From assembly GCA_036346225.1 (NCBI GenBank), contig JARFIW010000170.1, positions 8,618,501-8,682,500 of the forward strand: a stretch of DNA of 64,000 nt. The letters are read 5' to 3'. Positions 22,056 to 32,985 of this stretch are shown here, in pieces. The first letter of the stretch is position 1, and every line of letters starts with the position of its first letter. Below the pieces are notes generated by a model. That model saw only the letters and a program-made list of their open reading frames with translations. It was not told the DNA's origin and ran no database searches. Source of the DNA: Platerodrilus igneus (lineage: Eukaryota > Arthropoda > Insecta > Coleoptera > Lycidae). Position numbers and translations under genes: made by a program.

Positions 22056-22060
22056 GCAGA

Positions 22061-22400
22061 CTTTTAAAATGTTGTGCTTCAGATGTATGACGATGATAGC
22101 ATGGACAGACAAAGTTCATAACAAAGAGGTTAAAGAAATAGTAAAGCAACACGGACATCTGTGGGAAAAAATAGGAGAAATAGAAGTGCAGAATACGTTC
22201 TAAAGCATTTTTGGGGAATAGTATGTGATATATTACAAGCGGAGATAGGAAAAAGAAGGTAGATGTAGACCCAGATCAGATAATGATAGATGCAGACTGT
22301 GCACATTTCAGGGAAATGTGTAGGTTAGTTCAGAATAGGAAAGAATGAGGGTATGCGTCTAGCCAGTTCCAGGACTGAAGACCTAATGATAATGATGAAG
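22061..22400 (+). mobile_element. RTE-like LINE 3' remnant, right part
   Basis: Continues the remnant that stops at 6365. It matches 41115-41460 and 42170-42493 (shared words: ATGGACAGACAAAGTT, CATTTTTGGGGAATAG, TCAGGGAAATGTGTAGG) and ends in GACCTAATGATAATGATGAAG, a short trinucleotide tail like that of the full-length copy. Coding capacity is lost. Confidence 0.85.
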
Positions 22401-22807
22401 TTGTTTTATAATTTTTGGCAGATCAATAGGTTATTGGTTATTGCATGTGTTGCAATGTGCTCTGTAAATAAATTATAAATTTGATGGAATAACTTAAAAT
22501 AATAAATTGAAATAGTGTTTAGTAATATAAAAAACTGTGTAGAATTTAAGTGGACAACTTTTTAAAACTAATTAAGAAGGGTTGTGATGTAAAATTGCTG
22601 AAAAATTAAGGAATACTTTTAATCAAATGAACTTTGCTTCATGTGCTAATTATCTTGCAGTCTGGTTTTGTGTTATCTATATGACAACAAACATAAACAA
22701 TAAATACAGGTCTGGATTATAAATTTTGTGTTAAATTGTGTATCAACTGAATCAATTGTTTAATTTTAAATCTTTGAATAAGGAAAATTTAGTTTATTTA
22801 GTTTAAT
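22401..22807 (+). other. AT-rich leader before LINE D ORF1
   Basis: No ORF. It lies between the tail of the RTE-like remnant and the ORF1 start at 22808 and is probably the 5' untranslated region of LINE D, but the exact start of that LINE is not visible. Confidence 0.4.
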
Positions 22808-23545
22808 ATGTTTCAAAATTCTTGTGTGAAGTGCAGGTCAGAAATTGGTGATGGAGAGAAATTAGTAATTTGCAATTATTGTCAGTCAGTTGCACATGAA
22901 AAATGTACTGGTTTATCTAGTACAGAACTTCGTGCTGTTCTTTTGCAGAAGAGACTGGTTATATACTTTTGTAAAGTCTGTAGAGAGTCCTTTAAACAGG
23001 TTCCAAATATTTTGAATAAATTATCTGTCCTGCAGCAGCAATTGATGGCATTAAAGAAGGAAGTGAAAGAACTTCATGAAAAAGTTGGTTCTGTTAATGC
23101 TGAAACAGTTCATCATGAGGTGCATGAGAGAAGAGTACGTGAAAGAAATCTGATGGTGTATAATGTGGAAGAATCTAATAGGGTAAAATTGGAGGATAAG
23201 GTGGCTGATGATACACAAATAATTCTATAGTTGGGAATCAAGCAAGTCGATATTTTAGAGGTGATAAGAGTGGGTCGTAGAATTGATTGTGATAAACCTA
23301 GACCAATTTAACTAGTTTTGAAGGAATCTGATCTGGTTAAAGTAGCTTTGAGAAATAGGAATAAGCTTTCTGATAACATCTATGGCATTAGCATGGATCA
23401 AACCCCTATGCAAAGAGAACACTTTCGCAAAATCAAAAATGAACTTAATGAAATTAAACGAAACAGTGGAAATAAGTCTATCAGATACATAAATGGGGTT
23501 CCAACAATTGTAAATGTTACCACACATACTGATCCAAAAAACTAA
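22808..23545 (+). pseudogene. LINE D ORF1: PHD-type zinc finger, coiled coil, RRM-like end
   Basis: One frame of 246 codons from ATG 22808 to TAA 23543 with two internal stops (TAG at 23228, TAA at about 23308). Residues about 8-58 have a Cys/His pattern of a PHD finger (CVKCRSEIG, CNYCQSVAHEKC, FCKVC). Residues about 65-105 form a heptad-like coiled coil (LNKLSVLQQQLMALKKEVKE). RERNLMVYNVEES and VIRVGRRIDCDKPRP resemble the RRM-like part of LINE ORF1 proteins. Such proteins bind the LINE RNA. The stops are substitutions in an otherwise continuous frame, so decay is modest. Confidence 0.85.
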
Positions 23546-23670
23546 AGTTATACTACCAAAATGTTCGGGGTGTTTGTACAAAGTTAAGACAGTTGATGTT
23601 AGCTATTAACTCATCTAGTGTAAGGTACGACATAATTGTTTTTACTGAAACTTGGCTGCACAATAATATA
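23546..23670 (+). pseudogene. LINE D endonuclease, first part
   Basis: LKLYYQNVRGVCTKLRQ and DIIVFTETWLHNN are the first two conserved blocks of an APE-type LINE endonuclease (N of QNVRG and E of TETW are the catalytic Asn and Glu). The domain is interrupted at 23671 by a foldback insertion and resumes at 23890. Confidence 0.85.
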
Positions 23671-23880
23671 CCTGTTCTTCTTAATCTTCTTTGGGAATTA
23701 AACCACTCATAGTTTTTAAAATTATCTTTATTTACGTTTCGATCCATGACCATTGACAACCATCTAGGTCATGGATCGAAACGTAAATAAAGATGATTTT
23801 GAAAACTATGAGTGGTTTAATTCCCAAAGAAGATTAAGAAGAATGCTAAACAAACCACAACAAACATACAGGGAGTATTT
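23671..23880. mobile_element. 210-bp foldback insertion with 9-bp flanking repeats
   Basis: AATAATATA occurs at 23662-23670 and 23881-23889, and the LINE endonuclease reads on when the insert and one copy are left out. Most of the insert is a hairpin: about 75 bases from 23676 (TTCTTCTTAATCTTCTTTGG...) pair with the segment ending near 23844 (...CCAAAGAAGATTAAGAAGAA), with a loop of roughly 17 bases around 23753-23769. The right flank of the hairpin has an extra 36 bases. No coding function is implied by the short frames in its arms. A 9-bp duplication would fit a Mutator-like MITE or a target-primed event. Confidence 0.8.
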
Positions 23881-23889
23881 AATAATATA

Positions 23890-24116
23890 CGTACTAGCGA
23901 GCTCAGACTTGATAATTATAATATATATAGAACGGATCGTAGTCCTGAATCTAGTGTTTTTAATAGAGGAGGTGGTGTTTTGGTGGCGGTTGATTCCAGA
24001 CTTCATAGTCAAAACGTAACTGTTTCAATGTCTAATATTGAACAGGTGTTTGTTAAAATTAATTGCTTTTCCGAAACGCTTCTAGTTGATGGCTGTGTAC
24101 ATACCCGAGATCTTCT

Positions 24117-24118
<2 letters not shown>
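23890..24118 (+). pseudogene. LINE D endonuclease, second part
   Basis: SELRLDNYNIYRTDRS and FNRGGGVLVAVDSRL follow, the usual third and fourth blocks of LINE endonucleases, then VFVKINCFSETLL. It ends at the AT-rich hairpin that starts at 24084. The expected next block (GAVYIP type) is damaged in this arm but readable on the opposite strand of the right arm. Confidence 0.8.
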
Positions 24119-24166
<48 letters not shown>

Positions 24167-24199
24167 AGAAGATCTCAGGGTATGTACACAGCACCAACT
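24084..24199. repeat. Hairpin of LINE sequence around an AT microsatellite
   Basis: The left arm AGTTGATGGCTGTGTACA and on to TTCTTTGAATAT pairs with a right arm TATATTCAAAGAAGATC and on to GCACCAACT, with an (AT)n centre at 24121-24162. On the minus strand the right arm encodes VGAVYIP, a conserved endonuclease block, so the right arm is an inverted copy of LINE sequence. A second AT tract, 24200-24241, follows. Confidence 0.8.
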
Positions 24200-24209
24200 A
24201 GATATATAG

Positions 24210-24242
<33 letters not shown>

Positions 24243-24244
24243 GA

Positions 24245-25985
24245 TCACTGTACTGCTGGATGAAATTACACAACAAAATTTAAATGGCAAGCTTATAATT
24301 ATGGGTGATTATAATTTACCCAAAACATCTTGGGTTAACGATAACAATGTTAATAGTTTTGGTGTATATGCAGTACATCAAGAGGGGGCTTCTGTGAATG
24401 AAATAAATTCATCAACTGCAATTTCTGACTGTTTTGGTTCATATGGTTTAGTTCAATTAAATACTGTTGTTAATGTGTTTGATACTATATTGGATTTGTT
24501 GTTTACAAACATAATAGGTACAAAGGTTGATGTTACATTGGATCCTCTTCTTAAGTGTGATAATTTCCATCCTGCTATAACAGCAACATTGAATCTTAAA
24601 GACAATGTTTCATCCTTAATGTATGATGAATTTTATTATGATTTTAAGCATGCTAATTATGGAAATGTTTGCAATTACTTTGCTAGCTTTGATTGGGAAG
24701 CCATTTTAAACAGTGAGTCAATAGATCATTCTATGCATGTTTTTTACAATATATTATATGAAGCCATGGAACTATATATACCTGTAAGAAGATCAAAAAC
24801 GTCTAATTTTCCAAAATGGTTTTCACACGAATTAAAAAAGCTGGTTTTACAAAAGAAGCTTGCTCATAAAAGGTTTAAAGAAACTTCATCATTAGAAGAC
24901 TTCTTAGTCTTCTCACAGTTAAGAAGCGATTGTTCAGTGTTAAACGAGCGAGATTTTACAAGGTTTGTCTGTAAGACCGAAAATATGATATTCAATAATG
25001 CAGGTTGCTTTTGGCACTATGTGAATTCGTTAAGAAGGGATACCAATATTCCAAATGCTATGAGTTTAGATGATGAAACAGCCATTGGTCGGAATGTTCC
25101 TAATTTATTTGCCAAATATTTTTCATCGGTGTATTCAAGCAACAATGTTGCTCTGCCAAAAGTTGAATATCAACAACTAGTTAACATTAGCAGCTTAGAT
25201 GTTTCATTAACCGAAATCTATAGCAAAATTGAGAAACTTAAAATTAATAAAGGACCAGGTCCAGATGGTATTCCACCTATTTTAGTTAAAAATTGTATAT
25301 TCATATTTACACGATGCTTATATATTCTGTTCAAAAAGTCTTTAAGTAGTGGTGTTTTTCCAGAGCTTTGGAAGTTGAGTTACGTCATACCAATTCACAA
25401 AAGTGGAGATAAATCAAATGTAAAGAACTATCGTCCAATTTCTATTTGTAGTTGTTTTCCAAAGATACTGGAAAGTGTGGTGTGTAATAAATTAACTTAC
25501 TATTCAAGAATGTTATTATTGGGGAGCAGTATGGGTTTTGTGCAGGAAGATCCACTGCCTCGAATCTTCTGGTCTATACCAATTATATCTCTACGGCCTT
25601 TAAAGCTGGTCTACAGATAGATGCTATTTATGGTGATTTTGCTAAAGCCTTCGACCGTGTTAACCATATACTTTTGTTAGAAAAATTGTGTGCGTCGGGA
25701 GTTGATGGCACTTTGCTCGACTGGTTTAGAAGTTATCTGTGTGAGAGGATTCAATTCGTGAAAATTAAAAATTATATTTCTGAAACAATTCGGGTTACGT
25801 CAGGTGTACCGCAGGGGTCACATCTAGGGCCGATTCTTTTTTCCATTTTTATTAACGATATTAAATCGGTATTTGAGGGATGTAAGTTTTTACTCTTTGC
25901 AGATGACATCAAAATTTTTACTACTATTGCTTCACTGTCAGATAGTATTGACTTGCAAAACAACCTAAATAGATTTCAACAGATT
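24245..25985 (+). pseudogene. LINE D endonuclease end and reverse transcriptase
   Basis: 24301-25620 is open for 439 codons: LIIMGDYNLPKTSW (catalytic endonuclease Asp and Asn), the linker (FPKWFSHELKKLV), and RT start (INKGPGPDGIPPILVKN, NYRPISICSCFPKILE). One frameshift near 25540 leads to IYGDFAKAFDRVNH (motif A Asp), SGVPQGSHLGPILFSIFINDI and FLLFADDIKIF near 25890 (motif C intact). At about 25985 the RT thumb is lost and sequence of a different character follows. Family resemblance is to Jockey/CR1-type LINEs and close to the LINE at 4861-6175 (shared GVPQGSHLGP). Confidence 0.9.
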
Positions 25986-26126
25986 TCTTTCCACAGGCAA
26001 AATTTTAGTTATTTCAGTGCAATTTCAAGGATAAGTCGTGAATTTAATATTCATTGTAAATCTGTACATATGTTTTGTCAATCATATAAATCATTTAAAC
26101 ACTCATTAAATCAGTTATTTATATAT

Positions 26127-26170
<44 letters not shown>

Positions 26171-26275
26171 CTATAACTAATAGTAGAAAAGCTTGTATTT
26201 AGTTGCAACATGTGTTAAATCATTATGTAAAACATGGGTGTATCCCGTTAATTATCAATAAATAAATAAATAGAT
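25986..26275 (+). repeat. LINE 3' tail with AT microsatellite
   Basis: A short C-terminal-like stretch (SYKSFKHSLNQLF) is followed by (AT)n at 26131-26169 and by AATAAATAAATAAATAG at 26259-26275, a (AATA)n tail as in CR1/Jockey-like LINEs. The RT thumb that should precede it is missing, so LINE D has an internal deletion or is fused to another LINE's end. Confidence 0.6.
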
Positions 26276-26322
26276 TGTTGTAAACCAGCAGAATTTGATA
26301 AGGAAACGGTTTCTTAAACATA

Positions 26323-26757
26323 CTAAACAAGGTTCCGATATATAATTTTATGTGTGAGATAAGGAGGAGCATTCAATGTAAGTATTTTATGATAGAGACA
26401 CGCCACCTGTAAGTATCTTCTATTAAGCATATTTAACCATCTCACCTCCACTAGTTTAAGAGACACGTGGTCATAAATCCGAATACCATATATGAATCTA
26501 CGACATGAATTTTGAACACTGAAATTATCAGAGGTATCCTTAGTAATACAGGAATGATATAATTCACAGCAATATGTAAAACGACATAAAACAAGTGCAT
26601 CACAGAGTTTCTTCTTTTTAGTAGTTAGTAAATAAAGCCTATCAGGGTATAACCGCTTGAGACTACTATACGCGTATTTTACATAATTATTAAGTTGGTG
26701 TTCGTATCTAAAAGAGTTGTCAATAGAGACGCCCAAATTGTTAATTTCAGACTGCAT
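26323..26757 (-). pseudogene. LINE E, C-terminal RT fragment
   Basis: An uninterrupted minus-strand frame of 144 codons: INNLGVSIDNSFRYEHQLN, KKLCDALVLCRFTYCCELYHS, SVQNSCRRFIYGIR and WLNMLNRRYLQVACLYHKIL. This is the region after the RT thumb of Jockey/CR1-like LINEs. The element is 5'-truncated at about 26760; 26276-26322 continues it in a shifted frame. It lies tail to tail with LINE D. Confidence 0.85.
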
Positions 26758-26759
26758 TG

Positions 26760-27797
26760 GAACAGGTACGTCGTTAATTTATGTCAAGTATTTGTTTGAC
26801 AAAGTTACAGTTATGATATGTGTTCGTGCGAGAAATATTAAAATTCATATTTCATTAAGTCGCGATCGTGTATTTACCTACAATCGTCGTTCCAGCTAAT
26901 ACGATAAACAATTTACCTGTGCGCGCATATGTAAAGACAGTCGCTTTCTAGTTTTCGTTAAAAAGGGTCGCCTTGAGTTTCCGTGGAATAAAGACGTGTT
27001 TGTTTGTGTTCGACATTATTATATGTAAGTTATCATAAATCGATCTTTGCGTTTCGGTGTTAATTTATGTTAGTGCAAATATTCATATCCTTTTTTCCAA
27101 TTTCCTACAACATTCAAAAGACCGAAACAATTACTACACCTGTGTTGCTTCGACTGGTAAGTGACGTTTTTGTTACCTGTAATTAGTTAAGTTTACGTAC
27201 ATTAATACAACTCTATTTTCGGTGGTCCGCTTATTATCGAAGAAAAATTTATTACATTACATCCTATATCGGGGTTGTATTAACAATATCACCAACGACA
27301 ATCACGAAGCTCTTGGAAGGATTAACAATTAAGTCTGTAACATTTTTATTTTCAATAATAATTATTTGGATAAAATTACCAGAATAATGCGCTAAGCGTG
27401 CATCGTTCCTTAGTGATCTACTTGTGTTAATATATCTGTGTCACATAAAGCTAGTTCCAAGCGCATTTCGAGTTGTTATTTCGTATTACACGCCTCTAAC
27501 GTCGCGACTACTCGGTTCTAGTTTCGACAAGTCAGTCGGCCGCTGGCAATAGTTTGATTAAGATGTATTTTCGGCTAGAGGCTGGCAATCTTCGCATCAA
27601 CTATTAACTGTTGAAGTATCTTCTACTAACGGTTGGTAAAGTATACATTTTGTGATCTAATGTAATTTGAATTAATTTATTTAGCGCGACAACGAAGAAT
27701 GGAACAAATATAATTCGTCATGTAAGATCTAAAGATTTAGAATTACCGTCATTTGGGAACAGTCGATTAGAAATTATGGATGTAATTTGGATGCAGT
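26760..27797. other. Gene-free stretch
   Basis: No ORF over 60 codons with any recognisable product. Base composition is more mixed than in the LINE tails, and no terminal repeats were found by eye. It may be host intergenic DNA or decayed repeat. Confidence 0.4.
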
Positions 27798-30790
27798 CTG
27801 TAACATTATTTTGTAATGTTAACGAATAAACAAATCAATTAGTTAATTAAAATTCAGTAACTTGCATAACTTATAGACAAAATTTCCACAATAAATTACT
27901 TCATATTTCAGTTAGGCTCCCTTATAATAAAAGACCAGCTTTACAAATAGCTTCAGACTAAACTATTGTAAATTCCAGCGGCTTTCATCATTTAAAGGTC
28001 TACGCTCGTAAATCAAATACAATAAACCTCTTAAAGTTTAGGTCGGTTACAGACTGACAAATCTGATAAAATTAAAATGTAATAGTACCTTTTAGCGTAA
28101 ATAAAGGAAAGCAATTTCAGTTTGAAAAGCTTAACCCTCTTAATACTTTCGTTGATTGACAGCGGGTTATAGAAAACGAAACATTATAAATAGCGAAAAC
28201 TATTTCCAATTTGATTTGTTCAAATATTACAAGTAATTTTAAGTAGTCTGGAGACATCCATTGTATTTAAAATCCATTTCGGCTCAAGTAGGTTAGCCGG
28301 TCTGTGTTAATGGCAGACTACAGTCGCCATAGGTAGGTTCCACATTTCGATAATTAAGAAATTCGTAGAAGACACAATATAATTTAAACCGTTGGGAAAA
28401 TAATTGCTTCCGTGACTTTCATCTAAAAAGGGGTTGGATTTGGTTTCTATAATCTTGTTTCGTGTGAGGTTCTGTTCGGTCATTGGATAACAGAAAATGA
28501 CATACATAATGATTAGTGTAGGAATTAGTCTATATAACTGAAGGCTTTAGCCAAAAGACAGAGAGTTTTTTTCCAATGGGGCTGTCCGTGGTCAAGAAGT
28601 AGAAAGAAACGTAGTTCGCGGGTAGCGTTCTCCGCATCACAGATATAATATTTCACTTCGTATCACGATTGTAAAAATTGGAAAGGAGTGATACTCTTTC
28701 AGGTCGCGAGGGATATGTCCATATGTTCGCGGATTTATAGTGATACAAGGTAACTATTAAAAAGCTTGTAGGCGTGTGACGCACAAGTAAATGATATTGC
28801 CAAGAAGATTCTGCCGGGTTCGTGTGCCAGTCAATTCTTTAAAAAATTATAAACAGAAGCAACAAGCGAGATTCTCTTCCCAAATATAAGAGCTGTTCTA
28901 CGTTGGAAAACAAACCCTCAAACAATGGACAATTTTTAGTAAGTAAGTTTTTTTATAGTTAAGTAGCTTGACCAATTTTTAGTTTGTTTGTTTGTTAGGA
29001 CGTTTTGGTCATAAACCGTAGGATTAATTTAGTGTAAGATTTATAATATAAGTTTTCGTTCATATACAAGTGTTTGGGAACTACTTATGTACTCAAAATT
29101 TTCATAAATTCCATAGTCACCTATTCGCTTAAATTTCTAACTTAAAATCAATGAATGTAAGAGGTTCACGTTTCTTGTTCTGTGAATTAAATAGTTTTGT
29201 TTGCCGTTGACTAAGTCAATAGTTTTTCTTATTTTTTTATAAGTAGTAAAAAGTGAGGAATTGATTAAAAGGAACAATTGTCCTCCTTGGCATGACAAGT
29301 CTCTCAAGGTTTTGTACGAACATTTGGACATTCTCGACTTGTCTGGCGCCCTTGGCAAATGCCATTAAGCCACAATATTTTATGAAAGGTAAGTGCCACA
29401 TTTTTGTAGTATATCATAAATTAATTTAACCTTTTTTTCAAAATTTTAACCCTCTATATGATCCACGACCTTCCGCTAGCTAGTGCCGGTGACCCCCTTT
29501 AATTTTTGTTTTACAGGCCGCCCCCATTTTATAATTTTACTGGAAAATACATACTTAGTAATTTTTCCGCCTGTAACAAGTCATATTTAATTAGGAATGG
29601 CTGGTAACTTTGTTTGAAGAACGTAATTTCCATCTCAATTCATCGTGAAACAACAAAAGCAGTTTTGGTTCGTTATTAGTTATAAGATATTTCTTGCATG
29701 TGTTTAAAAGGTTAGAGCACGAAAACTTGCTATTATGGTTACAACATGTAAGTTGAGTAAGTTTCAATTATTGTTGAACTGGTTTTATAAGCCACAGAAT
29801 TAAATTTTGTCAGATTAGTTTTCTATAATAACAAGCTTTGTTCCATTTGAACCTTCGATAAATTCAACGTATGTTTTCGACGTCATATTCTTTTGTCTTG
29901 CACAGTTGACAGATGTTGTTTTGAAAGCAGATGCTTCGTGCAGCTGTACTGGAATTTAAACAAGACATTCCTATTTTTGTGATCAGCCTTATCTATACAT
30001 AAATTATTAAACGTAAATATGAAAGTTCAAATCGACGTTATATAAGATTCTATTAATTGTGATCTACCTGAAAAGATCTGCCCAGGTTAGAACGTAATTC
30101 AGTGTGTTATGCTTATAAATTATTATCACTCTAATGTTTATAACAAGTCATGTTTAAAGTATAGTTGGTTGTTTTGAGAAAATAAGTCAAAACTTTAACT
30201 TTGTTGTAGTTGATAATGACAATTTTTTTGTTAAAAAGTTCCGATATTTTGAAAGAGTTTTTTTTAGTAAACAAATAGTTCAAATTTAAGGCTTTTATTT
30301 TGGTCAAATGCGATCAAATCTAAATACACAAAATACACAAAAGTAAAATTCTGAGTAATAGTTTAGTGCCAATATTATATTGAATATGCATTTTTTATTT
30401 TTATATACTTTTATAGGACACAATTGGTGTTCTACTTTTTTATTTATTTAATCTTTGCAATTTCTTACAGGAGCTGCGTCTTATTTTGTTAAGACAGGTG
30501 TTTGTTAACGAGGGGATCATTTTATCTTTGGGTTTCCACGTCCGCCCTTAGAACTGCGCTTTGCATTTATCGTAATTATGTCAGGACATGGTGGCGCCTA
30601 TTTGATTTAGCTTAACTTTGGTTTGCAAACAGAATTCGACTTCCCCCCCACTTCTCATTGCTCTTCTCCAGGAATAGACCCCTAGCCATGTCGGAAGATT
30701 TTTGTTCACTAACGTCTTAATGTAGAACAAAAAACGTTTCAGTCTTTTGTAAAACAGAAGTCGTTTCAGTGGCGCTCATCCAACGTGGGT
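27798..30790 (+). repeat. Possible LTR related in layout to that of element B
   Basis: The 3' end is the better part: near 30760-30790, CGTTTCAGTGGCGCTCATCCAACGTG resembles B's LTR end and primer site (TTTCACTGGCGCACAACGTG). Upstream, 30415-30700 has a series like that of B's LTR: GGACACAATTGGTGTTCT, a TCTTACAGGAGCTGCG, and ACTTCTCATTGCTCTTC before a TCTTC/CCTAG block. A start at 27798 (TGTAACATTATTTTG) recalls B's TGTAACAAAATTTTTG, giving about 2.97 kb. No second LTR or gag-pol was found, so this is a solo or truncated LTR if it is one. 28800-30400 itself has no gene. Confidence 0.35.
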
Positions 30791-31009
30791 CTAGAAGCAA
30801 AAATCGTTACAAGTCGTAATCACGAATAGTTGCACCTAAGTTATGAATATCATTATAGTAGTTAGCTAATGCATCAGCAAAATTATTAATTAGGAAAGAA
30901 GCACATTAAATATTATGAAATTAGAATGGCGTAGGATAGCAATCACACTCACGCTTTGTTCAAAATAATTAATAACTATATTGACTGTCGAGTTGCAGTA
31001 TGTAAAATT

Positions 31010-31487
31010 GGTTTTATGCTCCGCTCCACTTTGGTGGGAGAAAAGATCTCTTTTATATTCCCTACTATCGTACTCAACTAAGGCAGAATTCACTATTTAT
31101 AAAAACATTGTTGATTTATAATAACATTTCTAAACAAGCCAATATATCATTGTTTGGAAATACCTTACAGAGCTTTAAAAGAAACCTGTGCAAAATTATT
31201 ACATAAAATGTAATATCGCATATTTATGCATAAACAACACACCCTCGTCCATCCACACACCAACACATATACTCACACACAACATACAATTGTAGCATAA
31301 AATCAATCTACTGTCTAGTTATATCAAACATGTTCGTTTAAAATTTGTGATGCATTCTCATCAATATGATGAGGAACGAAATATCTTAAGTTAACATTTT
31401 TCTTTTTGTTAGTTTATTCTTAGTGGAAATAAGTAATTAGGTTTAGACCTGTATATTTCCAACATACAATAAATAAATAAATGTTTG
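31010..31487 (+). mobile_element. LINE 3' end with (AATA)n tail
   Basis: The plus strand reads APLHFGGRKDLFYIPYYRTQLRQNSLF then a shifted NISLFGNTLQSFKRNLCKIIT, the usual last residues of a Jockey/CR1-like ORF2, followed by about 280 bp of untranslated sequence and CAATAAATAAATAAATG at 31471-31487. The start is unclear; 30800-31010 shows nothing recognisable. Confidence 0.7.
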
Positions 31488-31735
31488 TATATCATCAGCA
31501 TACACACAAATTATACTATTCTTTATATTTTGAGTAAAAAAATACATGTATATATTAAACAATCATGCACCAAGAATAGCGACTTGTGAAACTCCCTTGG
31601 TAATAGGTTCACAAGAAGAAGTGTACGTGTTTAATTTAACATCATCGGGTTCTGATTACGTACAATCGTACATATATAAAGCATGCAAATAAATCCTGTA
31701 GTACCTTCTCTTATTAATAATCAACCGAATTATAA
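31488..31735 (-). pseudogene. LINE RT fragment, palm motif, minus strand
   Basis: The minus strand reads EPITKGVSQVAILGA and, after an in-frame stop, LFNIYMYFFTQNIKNS then IICVYADDIQ, so motif B (GVPQGSILG type, altered) and the catalytic YADD are present. Only about 80 codons survive. It abuts a plus-strand RT piece at 31736. Confidence 0.7.
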
Positions 31736-32040
31736 AATCTGCAGAGGTTCCAAACACCTGGAAAATTACAAAAGTTACTCCAGTCTACAAACATGTGGAC
31801 AGACAAACTTTTTCTAACTATCGTCCAATATTTTTATTATCAACAACAGCCAAACTTCTTGAATTTATTCTAGAAATAAAATATACAATCACATCAAAAG
31901 CTACATAACATTGTATCAAGGCTTTGTAAAACAGTGTTCCACTGTGACGAATTTGTATATATTCTGTTATGATTTATGCAGGGCATTTGAAAATAATAAT
32001 CAAGTTGATGTTGTATATGGGTTAAAAAACTTGAACGGGA
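31736..32040 (+). pseudogene. LINE RT fragment, fingers region, plus strand
   Basis: Plus-strand reading gives VPNTWKITKVTPVYKH and FSNYRPIFLLSTTAKLLEFI, then in a shifted frame STVTNLYIFCYDLCRAFENNN, the palm entry of LINE RT (motif A position). Stops and shifts are frequent. With the minus-strand piece just before it, the fingers and palm parts are in opposite orientation. Confidence 0.7.
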
Positions 32041-32985
32041 CAATCGGTGTCCTTTCATAACAATACCATTAATACCCGCCCTCCACGTTCGATTTTTGCT
32101 TCAAAGTGATAAATTTCCATCTTGAAAACAAATATCTAATAACACATTTACTCAAATATAGATATTTATAAAAATAAAAAAATTAATTATCAATAAATGT
32201 AGCGGCGGTCTCATGTCGCTACCTTGATTTTTGTAAATTCAAAAATGTTTGCTAGGTATAGTTGCAAGAAACGGCATATTAAACCACGATTTTTCTTAGT
32301 AAAACTATACATTTTATACATGTAAGTAGCTCTAACAAAGGCACTCTTAAGATAATACATATTACATCGTGTTGTGTTTTGTCTTCTTAGGTTAACATAG
32401 CGGCGGCTGCAAAAAGAGATATTTTATTTTTTGCTCCCTATGTGTCAGTTGCAGTGGTCGTAAGTTTGCCAGTAGTGAGTGCCCAGTGCAACGGTAAAGT
32501 AGTGTATTTTTCTCCTCTTGCATATATTTTTGGTAAGTCATAATTTATTGAATATTTGTGTCATTTAAGATTTTATGTTTTTAAAACGTGGCACTGTTTA
32601 AAAAGCAATACTCCCATGATAGGTTATCAATATTAAACTTGTAGGTACAGTTACTGTGCAAGATTCCCATGAACTAATATAGCGGTGATAGAATCTAGGG
32701 TTTTGTAGTAATTATTTATTATTCCGCACTTTGTAGCTAGCGGCGGTCAATTTTTATGCGACTGGTGCTACTAAATATTTGACCGACGCTACTGCCGTCA
32801 TATAGTTGCTTTTTGAAATATGTTCTATTGTTTTTATATTTTGATTTCAAGTTTTATTTGGTCCTAAAATGAAAAATCTATATATCTTCTTCAATATGTC
32901 TGGTTTCATATATATTTTTTACACTAAGTTGGTAATTAAAATTTGAAAAACGATTCAGAACAGCATTTACTTTTACTTTGTAGAT
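32041..32985. other. AT-rich stretch with repeated GCGGCGG words
   Basis: No gene is visible. TAGCGGCGG occurs near 32203, 32399 and 32740. AGCGGCGGTCAA near 32741 has an almost exact inverted partner TTGACCGACGCT near 32783. These may be the terminal region of the element whose gene follows, but the ends were not resolved. Confidence 0.35.

Noticed and set aside
24086..24283. 65- and 62-codon frames across the AT hairpin
   Set aside because: Their Tyr-Ile repeats are translation of (AT)n.
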